Source: Liolophura sinensis (taxonomy: Eukaryota > Mollusca > Polyplacophora > Chitonida > Chitonidae). From it: a DNA stretch of 64,000 bases. Each line of letters begins with the position of its first letter. Position 1 is the stretch's first letter. Below the pieces are notes generated by a model. It was not told the origin of the DNA and ran no database searches. It saw only the letters and a list, made by a program, of their open reading frames with translations. Shown in pieces: positions 27,701 through 37,419 of this stretch. The stretch lies in contig NC_088299.1 in assembly GCF_032854445.1 (NCBI RefSeq), positions 18,777,608-18,841,607 on the forward strand, in the 5' to 3' direction. Both the position numbers and the translations under genes were made by a program.

Positions 27701-30700
27701 AAAATAGCAACAACACTGAGCATAAAAGGTTCAACAAGCTTTCGACCCGCTTGTCGGATCTTTATTAAGTGACTAAACACTTTTATTTCAAATAATATCA
27801 GCTTTACTGCTTTGAAAATGCTATTATTATTGAACCCACCATAAGTCTATAGCAATGTACATGTATTTATTGATCACTTTACGTACTTATTTCATTGTTG
27901 TTATTGTTAAATATGGTGTCATATTAACCATATTTAATAGGTATAAAGTGCTTTTAACATAACATGCTACACAAACATAAGATGTACATGTATATTTGTA
28001 CGTGTAGATGGTAACATTTCTTGTATGGGAAGGGGGAGAAATGCATATGGTCATGTGTAAAAACCAGGTTTACAATGTATTCGTTTGCTGAGGATTTACG
28101 TTACTGTAGACAATATTTTGCTGGTACAAGAGCAATCAGTACTTGTTCAATGTAAACATGATTAACAAAGAGAGAATATCAGATCCCCACATCAGCCCCT
28201 ACATCACACCTCACATCAGATCCCCACATCACACCTCACATCAGCCCCTACATCACACCTCACATCAGATCCCCACATCACACCTCACATCAGCCCCTAC
28301 ATCACACCTCACATCAGCTCCTACATCAGCCCCTACATCTCACCTCACATCAGATCCCCACATCAGCCCCTACATCACACCTCACATCAGATCCCCACAT
28401 CACACCTCACATCAGCCCCTACATCACACCTCACATCAGCTCCTACATCAGCCCCTACATCTCACCTCACATCAGATCCCCACATCAGCCCCTACATCAC
28501 ACCTCACATCAGATCCCCACATCAGCCCCTACATCACACCTCAAATCAGATCCCCACATCAGCCCCTACATCACACCACACATCAGATCCCCACATCACA
28601 CCTCACATCAGATCCCCACATCAGCCCTCACATCAGCCCCGACATCAAACCTTACAGCAGCACTCAATCACACCTCACATCCGATCCCCACCTCATCCTC
28701 ACATCAGATCCCCTACACCTGACCTCACATCAGCCCCCACATCAGATCCCCACATCAGCCCCTACATAACACCTCACATCAGCCCCGGGATCAAACCTCA
28801 CATCACACCTCACATCAGATCCCCACATCACAACTCACATCAGACCCCCACATTAGAACCCACATCAGACCAGCACATCAGACCCACACAAGATCCCCAT
28901 ATCAGACCAGCACATTAGACCCCCACATCAGACTTCACAACCAACCCCACATCAGCCTAGCACATCAGAACTCACATCAGACCCCTTCATCACACCTCAC
29001 ATCAAATCCCCATATCAGCCCCCACTTCAGACTTCTCATAAGATCCCCACATCAGGAAAGCACATCAAACCCCACCTCAGCCCTCGCATTAGACCTTACA
29101 TCAGACCAGCGTATCAGAGCCCTGCATCACACCTCACATCAGACTCCATACTACAACCCCCACATCAGACCCTGCATGAGACCCCAAATCACAAGCACAC
29201 ACAGCCTAAACAATCTCACCTCTCCCTCATCTGAGAAAATAGAGTCTGCCTTTTTAGGGTCAAAATGTCGGAGAACCATATTCTTGAGATGAGATTCCAC
29301 CATTTCCTGGACCTCTCGGATGTCTGCTCCTGCAAAGATGGTCAACAATCAGACTGACAACAACCATGGTCACATTCACACATCTACATGTTGTTTTAGC
29401 TCGTTTTATTTCATTTCATTGTTGTTTAAAGCCTCACTAAAGAATTTCTGTCTTATACGATGTCAGCCAGATTTACGTGTGTGGGAACGAGAGCTTAGGG
29501 TGAACCACCAACCTCTGCCAGGTTACTGACACACTTTCCCACGTGATGATGCAGACAAATGTGCCTATAGTGAAAGACAACTGGTCTCCAAATAATGTAA
29601 GACTGAGAAAACAGCCACACAAACATCGTCGTCTAAGGCCCCATAAACAGTGAAAGGCTGAATGGAAACCATACATTTTGTCTCCTTTAAACCATATGCC
29701 AATTTATACCATTTTAAATGATGTCCTATACATACATGTATATAAAAAAATTATCTCTACCAAGGAGGTTTCAGGTGTTCCAAGTGTTCCAGGGATTTGG
29801 ATGAAATTTTGTGTGCAGGTTGGCCTCAGTATAAGCACCACATTGTTACATTTTGGAGGGTATCTTAACCGGGATCTACATTCAGGGATGAAACAATTCT
29901 TTTCCTTTGCCACGATTACCAGATAGGCTAACACAGTATTGTCCCATTTTGTTGGAACTCTTCATACAGTTTTGTACGATCAGCTCAGGAGCTCTCGAAG
30001 TGCTCTCTTGTTGAAATATGTTGAACTGTATAAAAATGTCTGTCGTACTCACCAGCCTGTATCAACCACTCTGCGAGAAGATTGACGGTCTGAGCAACGG
30101 CAGTGTAATTATCTGACAGCAACTCCACCACTCTCTCTGGGGACCCTCCCGCCTGAAGGAACCTGAAAACAGCCAGCCAAAACCCATACAGAACACAGAC
30201 AACAAAAAGATACCATCTGACATGTACGTATCTATATGAACGGTTTCAGACATGCAGGGATTCATAAGAGCCCAAATATTACAATTCAGAACACAAGACC
30301 TGAGGTTTTTTTTTTTTTGACCAAATTGAGTTTCAAGACAATTTACCCGTCGATTTGGAAGTCTGCATTGAGTTAAAATATATTTCACAAACTTAGCTAA
30401 ATTTTATGTTGTATTGTGCCATTATCTATATATTTCTGATAACATCCATTTAACAGCTTAAAATGTTGTACATTTGTAAATACAATTAACAAAGCAACCA
30501 GCATATAGTGTACAACAAAAAAATATTTTGATTTTAAAGGTTTTCTTCTCACCTTTAAATACCGTTTATTTAATACTATACTTTTCTTTTAAATTTACTT
30601 TCCATGTTATATTTTCCATGAGAAAATGATATTTTGTTTATCTTAACCTACTCCGTTCTGTGTTTATTTTTTGCCAAATTTGAGCGGCAGTCACATTACA

Positions 30701-32578
30701 TAAGGCTTCCTTCAGTGGAGTTATCTAACAGGCTATGCAGTATAAATAATATAATAATATCTTTGCTAATATCTAGATTTCTTGCCTTACTTTTTCTCCC
30801 TAACTGAATAAACTTCTAAATTCTGATCTGAATTCAATTTCTTATGATTCCGCTGATTTGACACTTTTGCAATATCATGCCTATGTGACACAGCAAGATT
30901 TTCCCACTGACCAGCCAAGCATACATAATGTGAGGACAAACAGCGCCAAGTATGATGTCACCACCATTTACTTGTGAAATAAGCAGTGACCTCATATGAA
31001 ATATGAAGCTATCTCTTCTGAAATGCAAAGTTACCTCTTCAGCATTGCAGATATGCATGGTTCCATGATGTAGTCTTTACTGGCAAAGCTAGAGAGGCAC
31101 TCCTGCTGTACCACAGCCTCGTCTTCTTCTTCATCATCATCTTCCCCAGCATCCATGTAGTCCTCATCTCCTCTGTATGGGGACTGATCAAAACAAACCA
31201 CAAGAATACAGATAATTGAAAACCACAGGTTATGAGGTGTGCTGGTCATCATAAACCAGTTCAGATGAAACCACAGTTACACAGACCTTCATAAACTGCA
31301 GATAAACTGGTCATCACAAACCACAGATACGCTAGTCATCACAAACCACAGATACGCTAGTCATCACAAACCACAGATATGCTGGTCATCACAAAACACT
31401 GATCAAAACAAACCACAGTTATACAGATCGCTGAAAACCACAGATATGCTGATCATCACAAAAACAACATATATGATTTATTTTTTAATTTATTTCTTTC
31501 ATTGTTGTTTTCTGGCATACTCAATAACTTTTCACTCATAAGAAAGTGAAAGTAGGCCCAGAACTACCCAGTAATACTTACACAATGATGCGATCTTACA
31601 TCTGACACAGAATAGTATGTTTTGAGTTGATTTGAAATATAACGGCTGATCACTGCATTTATGTCACCTGTTCTCATATACACCTTGTCTTTCAAAAGTT
31701 TTGCAGCCATTCCTTGCCTTGAACTTGTAAGGCGCCATTCTTTTATTTATACATCTGTCATGCAAATGTGTGGCTTATCACATCCACGGTAACGTCACAG
31801 CTAATGTTTAAGTGAACTGAACAAAGTGCATACATCAGTGGCTGAAACCCTTACCCAGCATTAGTCACTGCTTTGAGGTGCCATCTACCACGGCAGAATT
31901 GCCAAAGACTGTCCATTTACGGTTAATAAAATGTTGGACATGCACGACCTTGGGTCGTTCAAAAAAAAAAGACATAGAATAACTCTTATTTCAAATGCAA
32001 GTGACGATGCTGAATGCTTTAGGTGCATATTACTAAGTTAGGCTAAATTCTGTAGCAATATCTGTCTGAATGTCATTTTAAACTAGAGTTTTGAGTCAAG
32101 TTCCTGCTGCCTTTTTTAATGCTTACACTTGTCCAGTTTGGGCTACGGTTTTTAGATGGTTTCAAAGTGACCAGAAGACTCGGCTCTTCACTGCTGATTT
32201 TAAAATGATTTGTCTTATCAGGTAAATACATAGAGTATGTAGGCTATGTTTCAAAGTGAAGCTAGGCAATAATCTTTTAGCCACAGAGGCGGATAGCAAA
32301 TTGGGCATTTTCTTTTTATTCTTGTTTTGAATCCGCCATGTGGTTTGTGGAGTTACACCAACGACGAATAGTAGTGGATGGTCTGACCTGGTGAATTGAG
32401 TCAGTGAGTGAAGTCACCCGGCCTAAACATTGTAAAATTTACTGCTGATTCACTGATTTATCAACTCTCCAAACTAAACTGTCCGCTATTTCGGCATTAC
32501 CCCCATTCCTGCGTCGTCGTCCATATCGCCATCTCTCCACATGTTATCCGTGTCATCGCCTTCATCGTAATCTGCCAT
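9784..32578 (-). CDS. NELFCD: NELF-C/D (TH1-like) negative elongation factor subunit, complete 16-exon gene
   Basis: NELF-C/D is a nuclear subunit of the NELF complex (with NELF-A, -B, -E) that holds RNA polymerase II in promoter-proximal pausing. Coding exons in transcript order: 32501-32578, 31035-31183, 30053-30162, 29220-29329, 27587-27694, 25739-25891, 25398-25528, 23428-23548, 22604-22670, 22035-22147, 18005-18141, 15621-15735, 12662-12757, 11760-11900, 10250-10379, 9784-9806. All introns are GT-AG, phases agree, and the sum is 1782 nt (593 residues; human about 590). The N-terminus is acidic (MADYDEGDD...). Recognised stretches are DYIMEP (exon 2), [18 protein letters not shown] (exon 3), [11 protein letters not shown] (exon 4), [18 protein letters not shown] (exon 6), [11 protein letters not shown] (exon 7), YPRACQAL (exon 8), [11 protein letters not shown] (exon 12), [14 protein letters not shown] (exon 14) and [13 protein letters not shown] (exon 15). 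Exon 16 encodes only the last seven residues. Introns hold minisatellites and SINEs, but the coding sequence is undamaged. The start is the first in-frame ATG. Confidence 0.96.
10890..11760. repeat. intron 14 array carrying copies of the exon 14 donor junction
   Basis: Units of about 50 bp, read on the minus strand, begin with the exon 14 end and donor (acagag then gtgagt) and end with ctgtgtgaca-like sequence. The array starts exactly at the real donor (exon end 11760). Two units include a longer copy of the exon end (near 11241-11275 and 11526-11560), where the reading still resembles [10 protein letters not shown]. Several units keep an intact GTGAGT; others have GTGGGT. Confidence 0.85.
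12087..12215 (-). mobile_element. diverged SINE in NELFCD intron 13
   Basis: An old copy of the SINE body: T-rich start, agagtatttcacttatacca, cagcagccatcatcatagta, then a match to the gcgggttgctggcagac end. There is no tRNA head. Confidence 0.7.
12836..13640. repeat. 44-bp minisatellite in NELFCD intron 12
   Basis: About 18 copies of a 44-bp unit containing acaggataggggacaaataa and tctagctgttagtg. It begins about 80 bp upstream of the exon 13 acceptor in transcript terms. More degenerate copies with gctagaagtggtaaag-like units continue to about 13875. Confidence 0.9.
14025..15455. repeat. 30-bp minisatellite in NELFCD intron 12
   Basis: About 47 copies of a 30-bp unit, acaccaacagagaggaccac plus actgacagta. 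The period is divisible by three and stop-free in several frames, which produces spurious ORFs of 465 and 349 codons on the minus strand and 305 on the plus strand. All lie inside the intron between exons 12 and 13. Confidence 0.95.
15787..16795. repeat. 26-bp minisatellite in NELFCD intron 11
   Basis: About 38 copies of ctccacctgctgtacacaca plus catgta, with 2-bp deletions and single changes. It starts about 50 bp from the exon 12 acceptor. Spurious ORFs are open on both strands. Confidence 0.95.
16800..18004. other. remainder of NELFCD intron 11
   Basis: AT-rich single-copy sequence between the 26-bp array and exon 11. I see no exon, SINE or RNA gene. The ORFs here (for example near 17611-17922) have no recognisable domain. 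Confidence 0.4.
18145..18995. repeat. 52-bp minisatellite abutting the NELFCD exon 11 acceptor
   Basis: About 16 copies of a 52-bp unit, ccctggctgtcactaacgca, gttgtttcactacctgatcc, ccagaaacaaaa. Its first copy merges with the exon 11 acceptor: ccagggttttgttgcag on the minus strand resembles ccagggttttgtttct in the units, and the exon start GGAGTCAGG resembles GGGATCAGG in the units. Confidence 0.9.
19400..21785. repeat. 67-bp minisatellite with higher-order structure in NELFCD intron 10
   Basis: About 35 copies of a 67-bp unit (tctcccttgagagactagaa, ggcaattccagcatcacggc, ctgtattaacactgccaaac, ccacaag). Some units are shortened by loss of the tattaacac segment, and some have an extra agg. Blocks at 20421-20880 and 20882-21340 share the same order of variant units. 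Confidence 0.95.
22250..22398 (-). mobile_element. SINE in NELFCD intron 9
   Basis: The body of the common SINE, with the T-rich tail complement first, gagaatatttcacttcagtg, gccagcattatggtgggagg, and the aacctacaacatccgtgggt end. It is truncated before the tRNA head. Confidence 0.85.
23185..23275 (-). mobile_element. partial SINE in NELFCD intron 8
   Basis: Diverged fragment: ctatttgattggtg, aatatttcacttccatgatg and ccagcattatggttggaggc. It has an internal deletion relative to the other copies. Confidence 0.7.
23750..23900 (-). mobile_element. SINE in NELFCD intron 7
   Basis: The SINE body from tttatttatctgattggtgt to acaaccatccgcaggctgtt and cttcccacgtac. It is moderately diverged, with no tRNA head. 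Confidence 0.85.
24020..24580. repeat. 47/43-bp minisatellite in NELFCD intron 7
   Basis: About 12 copies of acatcaataacacagacatc, acaaaaactgcttgtacatt, tgtatgc. A 43-bp variant lacking the tgta segment dominates the right part, so long and short units are segregated along the array. Confidence 0.95.
24603..24758 (-). mobile_element. SINE in NELFCD intron 7
   Basis: A well-preserved SINE body immediately next to the 47/43-bp array: tttatttgattggcgtttta, cggcggccagcattatggtg, aacccacaaccatctgcagg, cttccca. Confidence 0.9.
26550..26704 (+). mobile_element. SINE in NELFCD intron 5 with target-site duplication
   Basis: A truncated SINE body in the orientation opposite to the gene: gggaaggtctgtcagctacc through gagtacggcgtaaaacacca to an aataaataaat tail. 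It is flanked by a 15-bp direct repeat with one mismatch, atccatcgctaaatc at 26533-26547 and atccatctctaaatc at 26705-26719. Confidence 0.9.
28180..29150. repeat. degenerate minisatellite in NELFCD intron 4
   Basis: An irregular array of short modules such as cccacatcagat, cacctcacatcag and cccctacatcac, most regular at 28180-28680 and decaying to the right. It lies between exons 5 and 4. Confidence 0.9.
29395..29550 (-). mobile_element. diverged SINE in NELFCD intron 3
   Basis: An old copy of the SINE body: aaagaatttctgtcttatac, gatgtcagccagatttacgt, then ctgccaggttactgacac and tttcccacgt. Confidence 0.65.
31230..31470. repeat. intron 1 array with an exact copy of the exon 2 acceptor
   Basis: About nine copies of a roughly 28-bp unit such as catcacaaaccacagatacg followed by ctagt. 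One unit (31399-31417, ctgatcaaaacaaaccaca) matches the sequence at the real exon 2 acceptor (31184-31202) over 19 bases, including the terminal AG. Confidence 0.75.
31475..31550 (-). mobile_element. diverged SINE tail fragment in NELFCD intron 1
   Basis: Resembles the tail half of the SINE only: tttcattgttgttttctggc followed by atactcaataacttttcact. Confidence 0.5.
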
Positions 32579-32924
32579 CTTCTAAACAGAAATCTGACAG
32601 TGACACATACAATGCACGTTGTTGTTGTAATGGGTCACCGGTTAAAACAAGAAAGATTTCCTCTTGTCATCTCTTTAAGTTTACGTTTCAAATCTCAGCT
32701 CATGTTAACCTTAAGAGTCACATTCCATAACCCGCAAATCTCAAATCTTCAAAGAATCTACAACTGCGAAAATTATTAATATTACAGATGCTGAGGTGAA
32801 ATCACACCACTCAGATCAAAGCGTAAACAAGCGCTTTTCTTGCGATTACCTCCCCTTGTTCTGAAAAGGGGGCGTTGTTAAAGGCGCAATTTATTTGATC
32901 GATGTTTTAGGCCTATTCAGTGTT

Positions 32925-32958
32925 TAAGAATATATATACATATATCTATATATATCTA

Positions 32959-33017
<59 letters not shown>
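32925..33017. repeat. TA microsatellite
   Basis: A run of alternating TA, interrupted in its first third by tatctatc, next to a short SINE-tail-like fragment (32888-32930). It sits about 350 bp upstream of the NELFCD start codon. Confidence 0.95.
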
Positions 33018-33019
<2 letters not shown>

Positions 33020-33021
<2 letters not shown>

Positions 33022-33695
33022 CTTTTGTTTTTCACTTTACCAGAGAGATCAACATCCTTTCAGATTTTTAATAAGTGAAAGATTGCATGATTTTACCAGT
33101 ATTAAGGAGAGCCTAAATAAGTTAACAATAGGTTTCACAGAAAATATGATTTATTAACGAAACACCTCAGATCAGTTTTTAAGCATGTCTGTAGATACTG
33201 TGCACATATAGACCTATAACGACTTGCTACATAACGACCAGTGCGGTATTAAGTGCATATTGAGCAAGTTGTTATACAAGCATGTTGGGCCCATAGATAC
33301 AAAGGACACCTGCACTAATTAACCTGGGACCAACATTTATAAATCTGAACTTTGACCCACTTTCTCAAGTTCGAGTATGGAACAGAAAGTATAAGCCTAT
33401 ATGCACGTATGTATGCACACAAGGAATCTAAATGGAGGAGTTAACGGATTAAGAAGAATTTCCACCATGTGAGCGCCAACCATAATTGGCAGGAGACTAG
33501 GCCTACCGGGTACCCTTTACTTAAAGTAATTTAAAAAATAATCAATTCCAACCACGTATGGCCGAAATACAGAAATTAGGTAGTAAATATATGTTTATTC
33601 AGGGTAATATTCTGCAGCGAATTGCTGCATATCCTATTTTGTACAATGTAGGCATCCAGTAGGCCTATAGGCCTATAGCGAGCATACTCTGTAAA
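33020..33695. other. non-coding spacer
   Basis: AT-rich sequence with no exon, RNA gene or clear repeat. Confidence 0.4.
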
Positions 33696-33699
33696 GCAA

Positions 33700-33850
33700 A
33701 GTTATTTGTTTATTTGTTTGGTGTTTCACGCCGTACCGAAGAATATTTTACTTATACAACGGCGGCCAGCATCATGGTGTGAGGAAACCGGACAGAACCC
33801 GAGAGAAACCCACGATCATCGGCAGGTTGCTGGAAGGCCTTCCCACGCAC
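33700..33850 (-). mobile_element. SINE
   Basis: A well-preserved SINE body: tttgtttggtgtttcacgcc, cggcggccagcatcatggtg, aacccacgatcatcggcagg, ccttcccacgca. No tRNA head. Confidence 0.85.
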
Positions 33851-33854
33851 AAAA

Positions 33855-36095
33855 GCAAATGCAAGAAGATTAATAGTTAGCTAGGTTATACCAGAAGGTA
33901 AATATTCTGCACCATTAGGGGGCCCATACTGACGTGCTCATACACGATATAATGTGACCGTCTCACTCATTCTCTCCTAATCTACTTTCAATTAGTTGTA
34001 ATATTATAAATTATTGGTATGTAGAGAAAAAACTGATCCAGAAAGCCACACTCAAAGTTCAACTTGGGTAGACTCAGACCCACTGGTCAGTCAACGAAAG
34101 CTCCATATAGCTTATTCCGGCTATAACGCCTAGACAACACCAGACCACGTTCACCCAGAGACCATAGCGTCACACGCTACGCTGCTATATAGAGACCACA
34201 TGAAGAAACTCGTCCCGCAAAAATAGTACACAGGAATATAAATGTACCTCATGGAATTTATTCCAAAAGATTGTTAAGGAATTTTTTTTTCAGTGTGGGC
34301 CTACATAGTTACACAAGGCTTAGTTCTACCTTCAGTTCAGTCCAACTTATATTTAGCCGACAGGGATACCGAGACAAAAGAGGAAAAGAAAACAATCAAA
34401 AATAATAATATTTAAAAAATAAATAAATAAATACTAGGGGCTCCTTAATTTTCAACATTATTCATCCCTGCCTAAGACACCGTTTTATGTGCTGTGCAAT
34501 GAAAATGCATATGGCTGCTTACCTGCCAAAGCATAGGTAAGATATCAGCATTTAAACACAGGGCTGCACATCTAGCTTTATACATTAATTCATAACATTG
34601 TCCACGCTTTATGAATACATTATAGCCTGCAATGCTTGGATAGTTCCTAATAACAACAGTATTTAATACATAGGGTATTACATAGTAAAATTGACACTCG
34701 TGACTCCATAACCTTTAGATTTCATGCACTTAGCTATATAATATTATTGAAGACGAACAACACACAGAGTAAGACTAGAGCGGTGACATCAGTGTGGCCG
34801 CTGTGACTTTGAGAAGAAATATATCTACCTGTTTCCAAATTAAAGTATACTTTATGCATCCCCTTTTTTATGTTTAATGGCTTAATTTAACGGATATGTG
34901 ATTTCCAAGTTAACATTGCAGACAGTAGCAGCTTAAGACATCCGTACAGTTGCAGGTGCACTAATGGTTTTAGCAGAGACGGAAGTAATTAGTGAAATTC
35001 ATTTATATTTGTTGTATTCCAATATGCACTTGGTATACAGTGCGAAAGCAGTTTCAACAGCACAAGTCAAGACGTCCTTAATTGCAATGGGTTGTGGTTC
35101 CAAATACGTTGTAAGCTAACGTATAAATGGATATTCTATATTTGTCTGATTTTGTTAGATGATGTACACCCGATGCAGGTGTACGTGTGTAAAACGGAAT
35201 GTTTAATTAAACAATACACAGATTGTGTGAGCAACATCACGCTCGTCTGTGAGTGCAGGAACAATCAGTTTCGGGAGGCTAGAAAACGAGCCTGTGTAGT
35301 GTGATGTAAATGGAGGTAATTTATATATAACAATAAATGAAGACATATAGCCTGGAATGAAGGCATGCATATGGAATAAGGCCCATAGTATCAAAGGACA
35401 TGCACGTGAAAATCGAGTAAGCCTTTGCACACATGTATGTGTTCGGCATACACTTTGTACACAGGTCCAGTGTGTACGAGTTCGTCTGTAGGGCAACAAC
35501 ACCCGTACCTTTCCATGGTGATATTATGCAATTTTGCAACCGACATATGATTAAATGCATGGAACAGCGAATAACGTTTAAAACGAGAATGTGGACATTC
35601 ACTAAGATGGCATGTTGATAATGAGAAAGTATAATGAGACATCAATGCAAAAGACGGTTTAACAAGATGATGACAAGACGGAACACCGAATACAGGAGAG
35701 ACGCAATATGAAACATCGATTTTAGCAGAGGGATAGAAATTTGAAACACTAGGTGTCGGAAGATGCCAGTAGTAAACACCAAAATAGTGGGGTGAAGACG
35801 TTATGTATGTATGATTGGTGTTTACGTCGTAAATTTTTGTTCTTTGACCTTAATCATTAGGTGCTTGTGTGTGTGTGTCTGTACATACATACATGCCAAT
35901 TTTCATACATTTTACTGTTGCCCAAGTACACAATATATACTTTATACACACAGTCATTCAGACGACCATATATAAGAGAATGTGACATGTTTGCCTGTGG
36001 TCAACCAGTGTTTACACGGTGTCATTCAGACGATCGCATATAACAGAATGTCGATCATAAACCGCTCACACGCCGTAATATTAGTCGCCCAGTAG
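33855..36095. other. non-coding region with one unassigned cysteine-rich frame
   Basis: No supported gene. A 70-codon plus-strand frame at 35092-35304 encodes a cysteine-rich end (motifs CKTEC, TDC, CEC), but I recognise no family and find no matching exon nearby. About 34190-34245 is a partial copy of a sequence also present at 36551-36603. Confidence 0.35.
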
Positions 36096-36099
36096 ACCT

Positions 36100-37115
36100 C
36101 GTATTTCCAATGATATGTAGCCGCCTTATAATGGAGATATATAGATATATAGCTAAATTGATAGCTGTCTCTTCTGCACTGTCCAACAGTAAATATATTA
36201 TAAGCCAATGTCATATACGCTCTGGATATCCGTCTGTTGATATCCTCTTCGGGGAATCCGGCACACCTGCCGCTTGGTTTGTTAGAAAACAAAACAATAA
36301 CGTCATCGGCATAACACGTTTCTGTGGTCATATTCTTTGGATTTTGCCTTTTTAAGTAAAGTTGAATAAAACAGTAATTATTGGACATCATAGATGGCGC
36401 TGTAGGGCGAATCTATGCTCACTTGCCATCATGTTCGCTACGTTATCGCCCACCACTATACGCTTCTGCACATACATGAAAAGGTATGACTGCCGATACC
36501 AACAGATAATTATGTGACATTACAGGCTATTCTATAAGACAATCCAGAAGCTAGAGACCACGTGAAGAAATTTGTCACGCAAAAATGTTACACAGGAATA
36601 TGCTTGTTGTCAAATTGATATCAGCGATAGTGTATTCGTTGGATTTGTGTCATTTTCAGCTTTCCAGATAGCTTAGGTGTTTTTATTTTTTATTTTCAGC
36701 TTTTCCAGATAGCCTAGGTGTTGTTAGGCCGTCAACTTAAACTGACGTATGTATCATACGATGCAGTATAAACCCATGCCGTATTTCGTACATCAGAATC
36801 AGCAATACCATTTGTGAGAGAGAATTTCAGAGGGAATAACTCTGTGCCGCTTGTTTACGCTGCTATAGACGGGGACTACCCTTTGTTTTTTCCAATGATA
36901 TATAGCCACCTTATAATGGAGATATATAGATATATAGCTATGTTGATAGCTTCTTTTATGCACTGTCCAACAGTATATATTATAAGCCAATGTCATATAC
37001 GCTCTGGATATCCGTCTGTTGATATCCTCTTCGAGGTCTTACTCCGACAAGGAATCCGGCACACCTGCCAACTGGCCCGTTAAACAAAAAAAATTAATGA
37101 AGTCATCGGCAAGCC
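36100..37115. repeat. direct repeat pair, ~230 bp each
   Basis: Copies at about 36100-36315 and 36890-37112 share blocks such as ttataatggagatatataga and aagccaatgtcatatacgct, and the end gaatccggcacacctgcc. They differ by small indels, including an extra aggtcttactccgacaag in the second copy. They lie just left of the Polinton-like genes and may be parts of an unnamed dispersed element. Confidence 0.8.
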
Positions 37116-37144
37116 TCACGGACATTGGCTGACACACTGTGCTC

Positions 37145-37398
37145 GGGGAGTCGCGGCATTATACTCTAAAATAGTTATACTCTACTTTACTCTACAATAG
37201 TTATACTCTACTATACTCTACAATAGTTATACTCTACTATAGTTATCCTCGGCTATAGTTATACTCTACTATACTCTACTATAATTATCTTCTACTATAG
37301 TTATCCTCTATCAGACTCTACAATATTTATCCTCTACTATAGTTATCCTCTATCAGACTCTACTATAGTTATACTTCACTCTACTCTACTCTACTTAG
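37145..37398. repeat. degenerate tactctactatagttat array
   Basis: An irregular tandem array of tactctac, aatagttata and tatcctctat modules, ending directly before the polymerase gene. The Polinton-like element may start at or just after it. Confidence 0.85.
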
Positions 37399-37419
37399 GC
37401 TATTATTCGACACGCTTCT

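Noticed and set aside
28143-28769. 208-codon Ser/Pro/His/Thr-rich plus-strand ORF
   Set aside because: Made by the degenerate catcagatcccc array in NELFCD intron 4.
9784-32578. NELFCD as a processed or decayed pseudogene
   Set aside because: All introns are present, every junction is GT-AG, phases agree and no stop interrupts the 593 codons.
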